Shown: positions 1 through 9,330, numbered from the stretch's first letter. The stretch: DNA of 64,000 bases from Candidatus Bathyarchaeota archaeon A05DMB-2 (GCA_018475625.1 JAAKEZ010000001.1:297289-361288), one strand, 5' to 3'. Made by a program: numbers and translations. Notes: generated by a model from the letters alone, not told the origin.

Positions 1-656
1 GTTTTAGCGGGAGGCGCTTTTTGGAGCATGTTGCAAAACTTTACGGCGTATCTCAGGTTAACCAAACGGTTGATGCGTTGCTCAAGGATGTAGGTTTGGC
101 TGAGGCTAAAGACAAGCCGATAAAGGCGTACTCTGCAGGCATGCTCAAACGCCTAGGCCTGGCTCAAGCCCTTATTGGGAACCCTGAACTGGCCATACTT
201 GACGAACCCACTGCAAACATTGATCCACTAGGTCGCTTAACACTGCTAGATAAGATCAAAGAGATGCATAATAACCATGACACAAGTTTTCTCATAGCAA
301 CCCATATCCTTAGCGATTTAGAAAAAATCTGCAACTGGCTCATAATTATTGATTCAGGAAAAATTGCCGACCAAGGTAACATACATAACCTAACGGAGAA
401 GTACTCAGCCAGCATTTACAAAGTTGAAGTGTCTAATCCTCAGCTTTTCGTTGCGGCGGTTCAAAAATTAGGCGCTGTCGATAGAGTTTGGGAAGAGAAC
501 GATAAGGTATTTTGCAAGGTGAATAATCCCGAGGTATTCTGCGAACAGATACCTAAGATAGTGATTGAATTAAAGCTGCAACTAAAAAGCTTCCAGCAGA
601 CGCTAGGCACCCTTGAAGAGATTTATACACAGACCGTTGGGGAAAAGCGGAGATGA
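1..656 (+). CDS. ABC-2 exporter ATP-binding subunit (5' truncated by window edge)
   Basis: This is the ATPase of an ABC-2 type exporter; it should energise the two permeases encoded just downstream. The frame is open to the left edge, so Walker A and the true start lie outside the window. What remains shows the helical subdomain, the signature SAGMLKR, Walker B LAILDEPT and the H-loop ATH, followed by a C-terminal tail of about 90 residues with no recognised motif. The stop overlaps the start of the next gene in an ATGA, which indicates translational coupling. The family assignment is firm; the substrate cannot be read from the sequence. Confidence 0.93.
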   Translation, partial: FSGRRFLEHVAKLYGVSQVNQTVDALLKDVGLAEAKDKPIKAYSAGMLKRLGLAQALIGNPELAILDEPTANIDPLGRLTLLDKIKEMHNNHDTSFLIATHILSDLEKICNWLIIIDSGKIADQGNIHNLTEKYSASIYKVEVSNPQLFVAAVQKLGAVDRVWEENDKVFCKVNNPEVFCEQIPKIVIELKLQLKSFQQTLGTLEEIYTQTVGEKRR

Positions 657-1408
657 GCAGATCACGTCCCAGAACCTTTTCCAGATTAGTCCTTTGGGAA
701 ATTGAAGGATGCCTAAGCCTGCCCATACTTTCGTTAATTGTTGCGTCGGCGATTATTGCTGTTCTTGTTCAATCATCCTCGCCTAGGGATTTCGCCAACA
801 GTTACATTAATCTATATGATGGAACAAGCATAATATTTCTTATCCTCGCTCTTGTTGCGAGCACTTTGTTCTCACACAGCTTTGCTGGTAACATCGGAAA
901 CGGCGGACTCAAAAGAATGCTATCTTATCCTGTTAGGCGGTGGCAGGTTTTTCTTTCGAAAGTTATCGCTACTACCCTGATAGTCTTCGGTGCATACGCA
1001 TCAGCTTTTACGTTAAATCTATATCTTAGTTCACTTAGCCCATTAGAACCACTGTTTTACGTGTCGTTATTTACAATGTTTCTGCATTTACTTTTAGTAT
1101 GTACTGTTTCAATAGGTATTTCGCTGTTGACGGGAAGCGAAATAATATCAACCATGGTTTCCTTTCTCTTGGTTCTGGGGCTCGATAACGCTTTTGACTT
1201 CCGCAGCTACTTTTCATCTCAGGGACGGTTCACGTACATTTTTGGGTATTTTGAACAATTAACTCACCTTGATTCTTTCTTCATGCTCACAAATTCGCCT
1301 GTTACGGTAGAAGAAGTTGCAATTTCAATTGCGATTCCAATTTTGGTGACAACAGTTGGGCTAACAACAGCTTTTATCTACTTCACCCGCAAAATGGAGA
1401 TTGACTAA
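653..1408 (+). CDS. ABC-2 type permease
   Basis: A 251-residue membrane protein with about six hydrophobic segments, the length and layout of an ABC-2 permease. It begins in an ATGA overlap with the ATPase gene and ends one base before the next start. Its body (for example LSYPVRRWQVFLSK and the ending FTRKMEID) is repeated in the C-terminal half of the next protein, so the two permeases are paralogues and probably form a heterodimer with the upstream ATPase. The cargo is unknown. Confidence 0.88.
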   Translation: MSRSRPRTFSRLVLWEIEGCLSLPILSLIVASAIIAVLVQSSSPRDFANSYINLYDGTSIIFLILALVASTLFSHSFAGNIGNGGLKRMLSYPVRRWQVFLSKVIATTLIVFGAYASAFTLNLYLSSLSPLEPLFYVSLFTMFLHLLLVCTVSIGISLLTGSEIISTMVSFLLVLGLDNAFDFRSYFSSQGRFTYIFGYFEQLTHLDSFFMLTNSPVTVEEVAISIAIPILVTTVGLTTAFIYFTRKMEID

Positions 1409-2779
1409 ATGAGAAATAAAGCTAGACTGTTTACCAACTTTGGCATAATTCTTTTGGTGATAGGCAGCTCTTTTCTGGCAGGCACCATTTACCGCAGCAC
1501 CAATACTCCTAGTTTCTCCATAAAAGAGGTATTTGAATTCCCCCAGCCCCAACAAGCTATTTTAGAAGCACATCGATCTGTGCTGACTTATGCGCTGCCA
1601 CCACGCGACCTTAGTATAGAACTAAAAACAAATGCAACAGTAGACCTTTACCTTCTTGATGATGAAGGCAGAAAACTCTGGCTTTCAGAAGGCACGCTTA
1701 AACCCGTTTGGTCTGTAAAAAACACTTCATCACAGACATTTACGCTGCAGCTCCCAAGTAGAGGAAACTATGGCATTAAAGCGTTCAATCCCAACAATTC
1801 AACTGTAACGCTCGATTTGAGGGGACAATTGTACGGTTATGAGCGCGATTTGCTGTGGTTTTCGTTGGCAACTACAGCTATGGGGTTAGTAATTACTGCA
1901 GCATCTAGAATAGCGCTTTTGGACAGATATAAAAAACTTGATATACCAGCAAGGAAAACCAAACGGGGTTTGTTGCATAAGGACTTGCCAGCCAATTTTA
2001 AAGATTTCAAAGTTAAACCAAATGAAGTCAAGCATACAAAGCAATTTCATGAGCTTATTGCTTGGGAACTTGAAGAGTACATGGCGTTTCCCATATTAGA
2101 AATTATAATAGTCATTGCCGTCTGCACTGTATTGAGCCCCACTATCATTGAAACGTCACCAGCGCTTAGTTATAGTAATCTTCTTTCAGGAATCCAAACC
2201 ATTTTTCTATTCCTCATCTTTGTGGCAGGAGCACTGTTTTGCCACAGCTATGCAGGAAGCATTTCTAAGGGCGAAACCAAAATGCTCCTGTCCTATCCCG
2301 TGCAGAGAGGCCACTTGTTTTTGTCAAAGTTTATCGTCCTATTCACAGTACTCTTCGCAGTATACGCAGGTGTATTTGCGTTACAAATATATCTTTTAGC
2401 CCTTAATCCCTTTGAACCACTATTCTATGCCTCGCTACTGTTTGTAGCCCTTCAGCTTTTGTTAGTCTGCGCAATATCCACCGCCTTATCCGTAATCACC
2501 AAAAACGAAATACTCTCGATCCTAGTATCAGCATTGCTACTTTTTGGGCTTGAAAACGTAGCTGCACGCATAAGCCTTGTTTCCTTCACTGGCAGATTTA
2601 CGACTGGTTTTGCTTTCGTCAGTCAGCAAGTCCACGGCGTTCTGCCTCCAGGAGCAGAGTTTTCAGCGGCACCGACAGCTGGCGATGCGCTCTTAAGTCT
2701 TTTTGTGTCAATCGGAATTTCGGTTTTCTTGTTTGTTTTCTCATATGTATACTATACTCGCAAAATGGAAATTGATTAA
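1409..2779 (+). CDS. Sensor-permease fusion: N-terminal extracytoplasmic domain plus ABC-2 permease
   Basis: A 456-residue protein in two parts. Residues 1-170 hold an N-terminal membrane anchor, an extracytoplasmic segment (VDLYLLDDEG, then YGYERDLLWFSLA) and a second membrane helix. After a charged linker, residues from about 215 onward are an ABC-2 permease homologous to the preceding gene product and ending in the same TRKMEID. The N-terminal part is homologous to the whole of the next small protein (VDVYILDEVA, VEKDLLVASLA). The start follows the upstream stop directly. I infer that the outer domain gates or recognises cargo for the exporter; no known function is claimed for it. Confidence 0.8.
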   Translation: MRNKARLFTNFGIILLVIGSSFLAGTIYRSTNTPSFSIKEVFEFPQPQQAILEAHRSVLTYALPPRDLSIELKTNATVDLYLLDDEGRKLWLSEGTLKPVWSVKNTSSQTFTLQLPSRGNYGIKAFNPNNSTVTLDLRGQLYGYERDLLWFSLATTAMGLVITAASRIALLDRYKKLDIPARKTKRGLLHKDLPANFKDFKVKPNEVKHTKQFHELIAWELEEYMAFPILEIIIVIAVCTVLSPTIIETSPALSYSNLLSGIQTIFLFLIFVAGALFCHSYAGSISKGETKMLLSYPVQRGHLFLSKFIVLFTVLFAVYAGVFALQIYLLALNPFEPLFYASLLFVALQLLLVCAISTALSVITKNEILSILVSALLLFGLENVAARISLVSFTGRFTTGFAFVSQQVHGVLPPGAEFSAAPTAGDALLSLFVSIGISVFLFVFSYVYYTRKMEID

Positions 2780-2793
2780 GGAGGTATGAAGTA

Positions 2794-3309
2794 GTGAAAA
2801 GAAGCTCAAGATTTTTCGTCGCTATTTTCCTGTTAGGGTTTTCGCTTCTCATCGTAACAGGGATGAGAACGAATTCGGCTCCACACATCATGAGTTTTGG
2901 GAACGAAGAGGGGGGAGCTACCGCGGGGTGGGTTATGTATCCAGATTTTCTCATGTTTCCTAGAGATTTCAGAGTAGACATTAGAGCAAACAACACTGTA
3001 GATGTGTATATTCTTGACGAGGTAGCTGCACGGCAATGGAATGCCAGCGGAACTCTTGATGCTGCATGGACCTACAAAGATATCAAGCAGGGCGTATTTA
3101 ACGAGCACGCCTACAGTAGGGGTGCATACGCCATCTTGGCCTACCTGCCAGCAAATGCTACCACAGCAATCAAGATAACTTTAACTTTTTTCAGTGTTGA
3201 GAAGGACCTGTTGGTGGCTTCTTTGGCGATAATTGCAACCGACAGTATAGCTATGGGCATATCGCTATTAATTGGTCAAAAGAATAAAAACATCCAAAAA
3301 CCCAAATAG
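2794..3309 (+). CDS. Membrane-anchored accessory protein of the ABC exporter
   Basis: A 171-residue protein with an N-terminal membrane helix, an extracytoplasmic domain and a C-terminal helix ending in a Lys/Asn-rich tail. It matches the N-terminal third of the preceding fusion protein, so it is a stand-alone copy of that domain. The GTG start is chosen because a strong AAGGAGGT ribosome site lies 8 bases upstream; an ATG between the two reads only two codons before a stop. It is the last gene of the exporter operon, and the converging gene on the other strand ends shortly after it. Confidence 0.75.
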   Translation: MKRSSRFFVAIFLLGFSLLIVTGMRTNSAPHIMSFGNEEGGATAGWVMYPDFLMFPRDFRVDIRANNTVDVYILDEVAARQWNASGTLDAAWTYKDIKQGVFNEHAYSRGAYAILAYLPANATTAIKITLTFFSVEKDLLVASLAIIATDSIAMGISLLIGQKNKNIQKPK

Positions 3310-3332
3310 ACTTCCAAATAGAAAAATGAAAG

Positions 3333-4226
3333 CTAGTTTCTTTTTTTCTTACGCTTGATCACAAAAGCCACAACAAGTAAAACAACTGCTGTTGGTAGTA
3401 TTGCGTACTGTAAGATTATTGTCCAGTTGAGTGAGGTATCTTTAGCACCCAAGTCTATGTTTGTGTCCGAAAACATCTTGAGGCCACTATCGTATATTCC
3501 TATGGCCGCCATTATGGGATCCCATTGAAAATAACCACCTACGCCAAGTCCAGTGTCTAAATCGTAAAACATCATAATATTTTGACCTTTTCCGTTATCA
3601 CTTACTGTGATCGTTCCACTTATCTGAAAGCCGTCCTGTTTGCCTTGTATAGTTTCGAACCAGACGTTATTGACCGCTGCTGGCAGAGTTATGGTCTTAG
3701 GCGGCACATCCCAAACAACCATATTTTGGCCTTCACGTGGGTTAGCAGGCAACCATAAGTGGGTTGTACCCAACAACGTTCCATCTGCGGTGTAGACAGC
3801 CCTAGTATATAAGTCAACATAGACTTTGCCATTGAGTTGCAATGACGCATTATTTAATGGTATACGACTCAGCTCTGTTCCGACAAAATGAAACAGCTCT
3901 TCTCCAACATAATCAAAAGTGACCTGCAGTTGTGCTGTTGTATCATTAGTGCTAATGCAACGCCACGTTAAACTAGCATTCCAATATTTAATTTGATCGT
4001 AGGCTGGGGCAGTCAACCAGTCAAGCCCTCTATATTGCGGATCGGTTATATTAAATATCAATGCAGAATTTTCTTCGTCAGTGACATAGGTTGCGTAGAC
4101 CCCCTCCTTTAACCATGCGGGTGCAAAGGAGTCTCGTGCAGAAATGGCGGGAATATGGGAGCCTAACATATACAAACATATTATCGATAATGCTGACATT
4201 AGTATTTTTCGGCGCGTTTTCTTCAT
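3333..4226 (-). CDS. Secreted, C-terminally anchored protein, paralogue A
   Basis: A 297-residue protein with an N-terminal signal segment, an extracytoplasmic domain, one C-terminal membrane helix and a basic tail (KRKKKRN). The external domain carries NxT/NxS sites. It is a close paralogue of the next gene on the same strand: both contain GTTH(L/M)W, VVWDVPP and TIQG(K/R)QDGF in the same order. I recognise no characterised family. The position opposite the ABC exporter suggests a shared surface role, which is inference only. Confidence 0.75.
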   Translation of the reverse strand: MKKTRRKILMSALSIICLYMLGSHIPAISARDSFAPAWLKEGVYATYVTDEENSALIFNITDPQYRGLDWLTAPAYDQIKYWNASLTWRCISTNDTTAQLQVTFDYVGEELFHFVGTELSRIPLNNASLQLNGKVYVDLYTRAVYTADGTLLGTTHLWLPANPREGQNMVVWDVPPKTITLPAAVNNVWFETIQGKQDGFQISGTITVSDNGKGQNIMMFYDLDTGLGVGGYFQWDPIMAAIGIYDSGLKMFSDTNIDLGAKDTSLNWTIILQYAILPTAVVLLVVAFVIKRKKKRN

Positions 4227-4437
4227 TCTTAAGTCATCCTTAAGTACGTCAAATGACGGTTAAATTATCGCTTGAGTTAATTTAAACTTTAAGTACAAAT
4301 TGTATACAAAAAAAGCAAAAGCGCATATTAGACATAGAGCACACCTCAATCACAAGTATGTAAACCAATCATAAACCAATAAAAACTACAACAAAACATA
4401 AAAACAAAGCATCTGACTTGATATATAAAAAAAGAGC

Positions 4438-5331
4438 TTAACTGCAAAAAGCAAAATTTACCCTTATAAAAGCAATATGCCCGACAATTTTACGGTTTTT
4501 ATGTTTTTTATGCATGTACTTGTAGAAAATAACGAACAGTCCAATAAAAGCAATCGTCGGCAAAGTTGCAAGCATAATAATTAGGGGCCAATTGGTTGGA
4601 TCAGATGTAGGTCCAAGTGCAATATTGGTATCTGAAAGCATAACAATACCGTTAAGTAGAAGAGCATTAATCCCTGCGCTAGTAATTAGCGGGTCCCATC
4701 CAAAATTTCCATCTATCATCAGCCCAGTATCTTGGTCGCAAAGAATTAGAAAATTTGTCGATACACCATTAATTTTGCCAGTTCCCTCTAATGAGAACCC
4801 ATCTTGTCTGCCTTGGATAGTTGTGAACCAAATACCATTACATTTTGCTGGTAAACCCACCTTGTCAGGGGGCACATCCCAAACAACCACTTCTTGACCT
4901 TCAGAGGGGTTAGCAGACACCCACATATGAGTTGTACCCAATAAAGATCCATTTAAATCATACACAGCCCTACTAGATAGATCAACATACACCTCACCAG
5001 TAAGCTGCAATGTAGCATTATCCAAAGAAACCTTATTCAGCTCCTTACCAGTATAATTCAAAGTAAACGATAATTTCGCTATTGTATCGTTGATGCTAAT
5101 GCAACGCCAACCAAAAGTTGCGTTCCAAAAACTAAGAGTGTCAGAGCCTAACGGATTTGAGTTGTTGGCCACATAGGCATAACCTACTTGGTTGGTGGTA
5201 TATTTTACGTATGTGCCTTCTCTTAGCCATGTAGGTGCAAAATTACTAGCATTAGATAGACTGATAAAACATAGACTAATAAAACCGGATGCTAGGATGA
5301 TACAAACTGGTAACAATCCAAATCTTGTCAA
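4438..5331 (-). CDS. Secreted, C-terminally anchored protein, paralogue B
   Basis: A 297-residue protein of the same architecture as paralogue A: signal segment, beta-rich external domain with GTTHMW, VVWDVPP and TIQGRQDGF, then a membrane helix near residues 255-275. Its cytoplasmic tail is longer than in A and less basic at the very end. The two genes lie head to tail with a 211-base gap, the usual product of tandem duplication. Function is unknown. Confidence 0.73.
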   Translation of the reverse strand: MTRFGLLPVCIILASGFISLCFISLSNASNFAPTWLREGTYVKYTTNQVGYAYVANNSNPLGSDTLSFWNATFGWRCISINDTIAKLSFTLNYTGKELNKVSLDNATLQLTGEVYVDLSSRAVYDLNGSLLGTTHMWVSANPSEGQEVVVWDVPPDKVGLPAKCNGIWFTTIQGRQDGFSLEGTGKINGVSTNFLILCDQDTGLMIDGNFGWDPLITSAGINALLLNGIVMLSDTNIALGPTSDPTNWPLIIMLATLPTIAFIGLFVIFYKYMHKKHKNRKIVGHIAFIRVNFAFCS

Positions 5332-5399
5332 ATTAACCCCCTCTCAACATTTATTGATATAAAAAAAAGATGTGTTGTTTAGTACCTATAACTCCACTT

Positions 5400-5831
5400 T
5401 TATGGAAGTTGTGCTATTGAAGTTGTCCAAGTAAAGACTCCTCTACGGCTATCATAGAAACTGCTGGATGCAGATGCGCCTATACTGCTGTAAGGACCAC
5501 CGCCTGTCCTATCATGAGTATTATCTATAGTACCACCGTATTCTATTAGTCCTCCATTAGCGTAGAACCACCAGTAGAGACCACCATAGTAGCTTTGGCA
5601 TGACCCCAGCCATCGCCCTGAGTGCCATGCAGGAGAATAATATAGGCCGCCGCTAGGATTGCCTGCAACGCCTGCGCCTACTCCTTCACCATAGTATGAG
5701 CCAGCTGTCTTCGTCGAAGTGTCTGCGCTGACTGCAGGGATAACAATTGCAATTGCCATTGCAACTAACATCGCTGAAAGCAATCCTGATTTTATAATTG
5801 CTGATTTATTCAGTTTTCTTTCTGCATCCAA
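5400..5831 (-). CDS. Small secreted Gly/Ser/Tyr-rich protein
   Basis: A 143-residue protein with a clear signal segment (charged start, hydrophobic residues 15-33, likely cleavage after VSA) and a mature part of about 105 residues that is rich in Gly, Ser, Tyr and Trp and has one Cys. There is no membrane anchor, so it is probably released or surface-associated. It lies upstream of paralogues B and A on the same strand with a gap of only 68 bases. I do not recognise the family; the composition suggests an aggregating or cell-surface protein, but that is a guess. Confidence 0.6.
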   Translation of the reverse strand: MDAERKLNKSAIIKSGLLSAMLVAMAIAIVIPAVSADTSTKTAGSYYGEGVGAGVAGNPSGGLYYSPAWHSGRWLGSCQSYYGGLYWWFYANGGLIEYGGTIDNTHDRTGGGPYSSIGASASSSFYDSRRGVFTWTTSIAQLP

Positions 5832-6158
5832 TTATCGTCAATTATTGGGTTAATTTAAAACAATTTGCACGATTTACATACCATTTGTATACATTTTGCA
5901 CACAAACACGCCTTGATTTCTCTGGATACCAGTCATCGTTCTGGCTTTTATCAGAGCATTCGTCGGCGACAAAATTGCACGAGCATTTAGAACGAGTAAT
6001 GTTATCCTCAAGGCTTGCCAAGTTCTCCGTAAAATGATTGGATAGTACTTATGGCGTGACTATCATATACTCGATATAATCTGGGTATTCCGAGCACTGT
6101 GAGCTGAGTGCGAAAGAACTTGAGGATGCTATGAAGCAAAGATGTCTTCAAAGCGAAC
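5832..6158. other. Intergenic stretch without a supported gene
   Basis: AT-rich promoter-like sequence for the minus-strand secreted-protein gene lies at the left end. Short open frames on both strands read as unrelated peptides and carry no recognised motif. The string TATCCTCAAGGC occurs here and again near 12,148 at the other side of the accessory block; this 12-base match may be chance. I see no RNA gene. Confidence 0.4.
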
Positions 6159-7670
6159 TCAGCTTGCAGACCAGAACAAGTAAACTTTGGTCTGCAAGAG
6201 AAAACCGCACAATCTGATTAGATGCGCGAGCTTTTCAACGCCAGCCGTCTTTAGCGCCTCAACATAATCTTTCTTGCGCCCAAACACCTGATGCGGAAAC
6301 AAGTACTTCATGAAGCGAGTATGGCAATGCTTACTGAAAGCCTCTCTCACCTTTTCTAAATCCTCACCGCTTAAGGCTTGTAGCTTGTTCAAAACGTATT
6401 TCTCGCTTCCCAGCAGTTGAATGTTGAATCCGAAATACTCCAGAACCTCCGCAATTCTTAGTGCTTCTTTTGGCGGAGGCTGCTCAGCCACTTTCTTCAT
6501 TCCAGCTTTCTCAGCGAATGGGTTGTATTTCGCCATAACCGCGGGCATCTCCACATTTTCGGTTCCAGCCAGAGGCAATGTTTCCTTGACAAGTTTTGAG
6601 CCTAAGCCTATTGTGCGGTACTTCGGATGCACAACCACGCGACTTATTATGCTCAGCTTCTGGTTCAGTTCTTTCATGCCCATTTTTGGCAAAACAAGCC
6701 TGCGTCCGAAGCATGTAGGCGGCGGATAACAATAAACAATCACACCGCACAGTTCTTCTCCGCGTTTGAGGCAGAAGATTTTGCGGAGACCCGCTATCTT
6801 GTGGCTGCGGTAGTGAAAGCTGGCAAGTTTTTTCCAGTCTTCAGTTGTGCCTTCTGTCACTCGCATTTCCTTTATGAGACTGCACTCCTTGGCAGGCACG
6901 TTTGGATAATAGTTTACGGTTATTTCCTTTCCGAAGCGCTTGTGTATGTGCACTGAAGGGTTCAGGTCTTCCGCTAAATCGGTGTGAGTTGTAGCTGCCA
7001 AAACCGCCTTGCCCTGCTGCCTCGCGATTTTCTGCAAGTTAAACGCGATAATCTTGGCTGTATCCCTGTCTAAGCACGCGGCAAACTCGTCCATCAACCA
7101 CCACTGCCTACCGCTCTCGATAAGTTTAGCAATTCGGTAACGGTACTTCTGCCCATCACTCAGCTGATTGTACGTACGCAGGAAAAGAAAGGCATCATTC
7201 AACCCTACCTTGCTCAGCAGCTCCAAGCCTTCTTCCACCGTAGCGCCCACCGTTTCAATCAGAGGCTTGTCCGCGTCCACTGCAACCTCTGAGAGGTCGA
7301 TGGCTTCTTCACCCAAATCTTGCTTTATCGCTCGGAGCAGGACGCTTTTGCCGCTGCCGCTGTCCCCCGTGATATACACTATGTCTCGTGGTCCAATGTT
7401 CAGCTCCGCGTCTAATACCTTGAATCGCTGCGCCTCATCAATGCCTAACCCGAAGGCTTCAGCCACCACAAGACTCCTCGGTGTCGGATTAGTATGCGTC
7501 TCATAGCTGATGTTAAACGTGAACTTGCCTGATTCCCGATCGTAGACTCGGCGGAACTGTCGTATGCGGAAAAACTCGTCTCGCCTTCTCGCAATTCGGC
7601 ATACGCCGCTAACCTTGCGTTCTGCCAGTTTCTTCCGAACACGCGCCAAATCAGATTTGCCGTTACCCAT
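6159..7670 (-). CDS. ABC-type ATPase fused to a GNAT acetyltransferase domain (COG2401-like)
   Basis: A 503-residue soluble protein. Residues 60-235 form an ABC-class ATPase: Walker A GDSGSGKS (102-109), signature LSDGQ (170-174), Walker B WWLMDE (190-195) and H-loop residue H229. Residues of about 270-400 resemble a GNAT acyltransferase, with the acetyl-CoA-loop-like VVHPKYRTIGLGSKLVKE near 350. This order matches the archaeal family COG2401. There are no membrane helices, so it is not a transporter subunit. It starts 7 bases after the terminase stop and is probably co-transcribed with it. The role is unknown; coupling to DNA packaging or DNA modification is inference from the neighbour. Confidence 0.85.
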   Translation of the reverse strand: MGNGKSDLARVRKKLAERKVSGVCRIARRRDEFFRIRQFRRVYDRESGKFTFNISYETHTNPTPRSLVVAEAFGLGIDEAQRFKVLDAELNIGPRDIVYITGDSGSGKSVLLRAIKQDLGEEAIDLSEVAVDADKPLIETVGATVEEGLELLSKVGLNDAFLFLRTYNQLSDGQKYRYRIAKLIESGRQWWLMDEFAACLDRDTAKIIAFNLQKIARQQGKAVLAATTHTDLAEDLNPSVHIHKRFGKEITVNYYPNVPAKECSLIKEMRVTEGTTEDWKKLASFHYRSHKIAGLRKIFCLKRGEELCGVIVYCYPPPTCFGRRLVLPKMGMKELNQKLSIISRVVVHPKYRTIGLGSKLVKETLPLAGTENVEMPAVMAKYNPFAEKAGMKKVAEQPPPKEALRIAEVLEYFGFNIQLLGSEKYVLNKLQALSGEDLEKVREAFSKHCHTRFMKYLFPHQVFGRKKDYVEALKTAGVEKLAHLIRLCGFLLQTKVYLFWSAS

Positions 7671-7677
7671 TTTTGTT

Positions 7678-8964
7678 TCACCTTGGAATAACCGCTAAGA
7701 ACGGTTCAGGCTCAACCTCCATCGACGCAGCCACAGCCAAACAAATACTCCAAAAACGGTCATCATGCGTACCCGGAGCATGAAAAAACCTGATGTTGCC
7801 CTCGCCCTCATCAGATTTGCCAGGCAACTCCTCAAACTGCTCAACCGCCAAATCCGCAATAACCTCTGGATCATAGTAAAAGCGGAAAAGCCTCTTACCC
7901 ATCAACTGCTTCAGAAAGCTAGCGTACTTCTGCTTAGACTGAAGACTAAACGCTACGCCCTCAACCTCAGCATCCTCAATCTGCGAACGCAAAGCTTCAG
8001 CCAAAGCCCGCTCATTAGTCGAATCCACAAAAACACGCACCGTACTCTGCCACCGCTCACTCAGAACCTTAACGTGGCTAGCGATAACGTCGTACCTGGT
8101 GCCTAATGGGAAGATGTAGCTGTATCTTAAGAACCGTGTTTCACCAGCCTTCTCCACAACGCTAAGCGCCGCATTGTCAACTTCCTGACCAACGTCTAAG
8201 CCCATGTAGAACTCTAAACCCTCAAAGCTGTCCTCGAAACGCCAAGGCTCCACCATACCCGAGTCAACGCATGCGGTTATCAGCTCTTGGCTTAGCCATC
8301 GCCCTGTGTCTTCGGTGAACTTGCATTCGTATTCGCGGCTGAAACGGTCAGGATCCAACTGCTGCCTCTGCAAATCAATGAACTCCTGCGTAATCAACCC
8401 CACTTCCACAGCTTTCCGCCAATCAGCCACAAAAGGCGTCCAAAACTTCGACACGCTCGGCTCATTCAGCGTCTTATAGTAGAAGCCGCGCCCCCAAGGC
8501 GTACTGTTAAGGATAATGGAGGCGCCGCCAGCCCATCGAGTAGCCATCTGAGGCGTCAAAGTCCCCTGCACAAGCTCCTCGCACTCCTTGATGAAAGCCG
8601 CCTCTTCCACATCCACGTCGTCACTGGTTTCGCCTCGCAGCTTCTCAAGGCTAAACGGGAAAGCCTTCAGCCTAGAACGATTGCACAGCCGAATAGTGGT
8701 TCTGAGAACTTTCTCAACCCACGCCCTGTAAGCCACAGGATCCATCTTGCTCAAGACATCGGACAGCTTCTCTAGAACAAGCTTTGCCTGACGTAAGCCT
8801 GGACCTGTGATTGTTGCTTGACTGCTTGGGCGCCGAACTCTACGCTTGAACAGCTTGATGCCTATGGATGTGGTTTTGCCTCCTTGTCGTGTCCACAAAA
8901 CCGTCTGCTGCCTAGCATAATTCGTCAGAAAACTAAGCGGGTAATCCTTCGGCTTAAAATTCAA
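7678..8964 (-). CDS. Phage-type terminase large subunit (ATPase plus RNase H-like nuclease)
   Basis: A DNA-packaging motor-nuclease family protein, 428 residues from the TTG at 8964. The ATPase half shows Walker A TRQGGKTT (25-32) and Walker B VDVEEA (117-122). The nuclease half shows acidic residues in the expected order: D257 in MGLDVG, D313 in VFVDST and D401/D402 in GTHDDRF. The frame remains open about 23 codons upstream of the TTG and reads EELGEDPLFSEVF, which fits the N-terminus of terminases, but no ATG, GTG or TTG lies there. The start is therefore uncertain. No portal, capsid or tail genes are visible nearby. Confidence 0.88.
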   Translation of the reverse strand: MNFKPKDYPLSFLTNYARQQTVLWTRQGGKTTSIGIKLFKRRVRRPSSQATITGPGLRQAKLVLEKLSDVLSKMDPVAYRAWVEKVLRTTIRLCNRSRLKAFPFSLEKLRGETSDDVDVEEAAFIKECEELVQGTLTPQMATRWAGGASIILNSTPWGRGFYYKTLNEPSVSKFWTPFVADWRKAVEVGLITQEFIDLQRQQLDPDRFSREYECKFTEDTGRWLSQELITACVDSGMVEPWRFEDSFEGLEFYMGLDVGQEVDNAALSVVEKAGETRFLRYSYIFPLGTRYDVIASHVKVLSERWQSTVRVFVDSTNERALAEALRSQIEDAEVEGVAFSLQSKQKYASFLKQLMGKRLFRFYYDPEVIADLAVEQFEELPGKSDEGEGNIRFFHAPGTHDDRFWSICLAVAASMEVEPEPFLAVIPR

Positions 8965-9245
8965 GAAAACCTCAGAAAACAGCGGGTCTTCGCCAAGCTC
9001 CTCAATGCTGTGATCTTGACTCTTCCGCGCTTAAGCACTGGGCACATTTCGCCTAGAGCAACTGTTTTGACGGCTACGCCTATGGCGTCGTCTCCGCCTG
9101 GACTGGGCGAAACCTTGTCGTCAGCGCTTAAGTAGACGGGTGAGCCTTTGGTGACTGCAGCCTCAGCCTCAAAAGATTCTATGACAGCGTTGGGGTCGTC
9201 TGTTTCGCCAACAGCCATCCAGCTTTTGCCAGATCTATCAGTCAT
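8961..9245 (-). CDS. DUF2190-like small protein (possible capsid-decoration type)
   Basis: A 94-residue protein. The middle, AVTKGSPVYLSADDKV then DAIGVAVKTVALGE and KRGRVKITA, follows the pattern of DUF2190 proteins, small beta-rich proteins found in phage head modules. The last 14 residues (after ITA) look unlike the rest and overlap codons that in another frame resemble the terminase N-terminus, so the natural end of one gene and beginning of the other may be disturbed here. It sits directly upstream of the terminase on the same strand. Confidence 0.55.
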   Translation of the reverse strand: MTDRSGKSWMAVGETDDPNAVIESFEAEAAVTKGSPVYLSADDKVSPSPGGDDAIGVAVKTVALGEMCPVLKRGRVKITALRSLAKTRCFLRFS

Positions 9246-9330
9246 CCAAAATCAAATCTGTTTTCAGTTTTGAATTTCCCAAAGTTCGTCCTTTGGTACT
9301 CTTCCCCACAAAAGTGAGCATGAACAAGGC

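Noticed and set aside
5798..6037. A 79-codon plus-strand frame near the small secreted-protein gene
   Set aside because: It overlaps that gene's start and promoter region and has an unlike composition.
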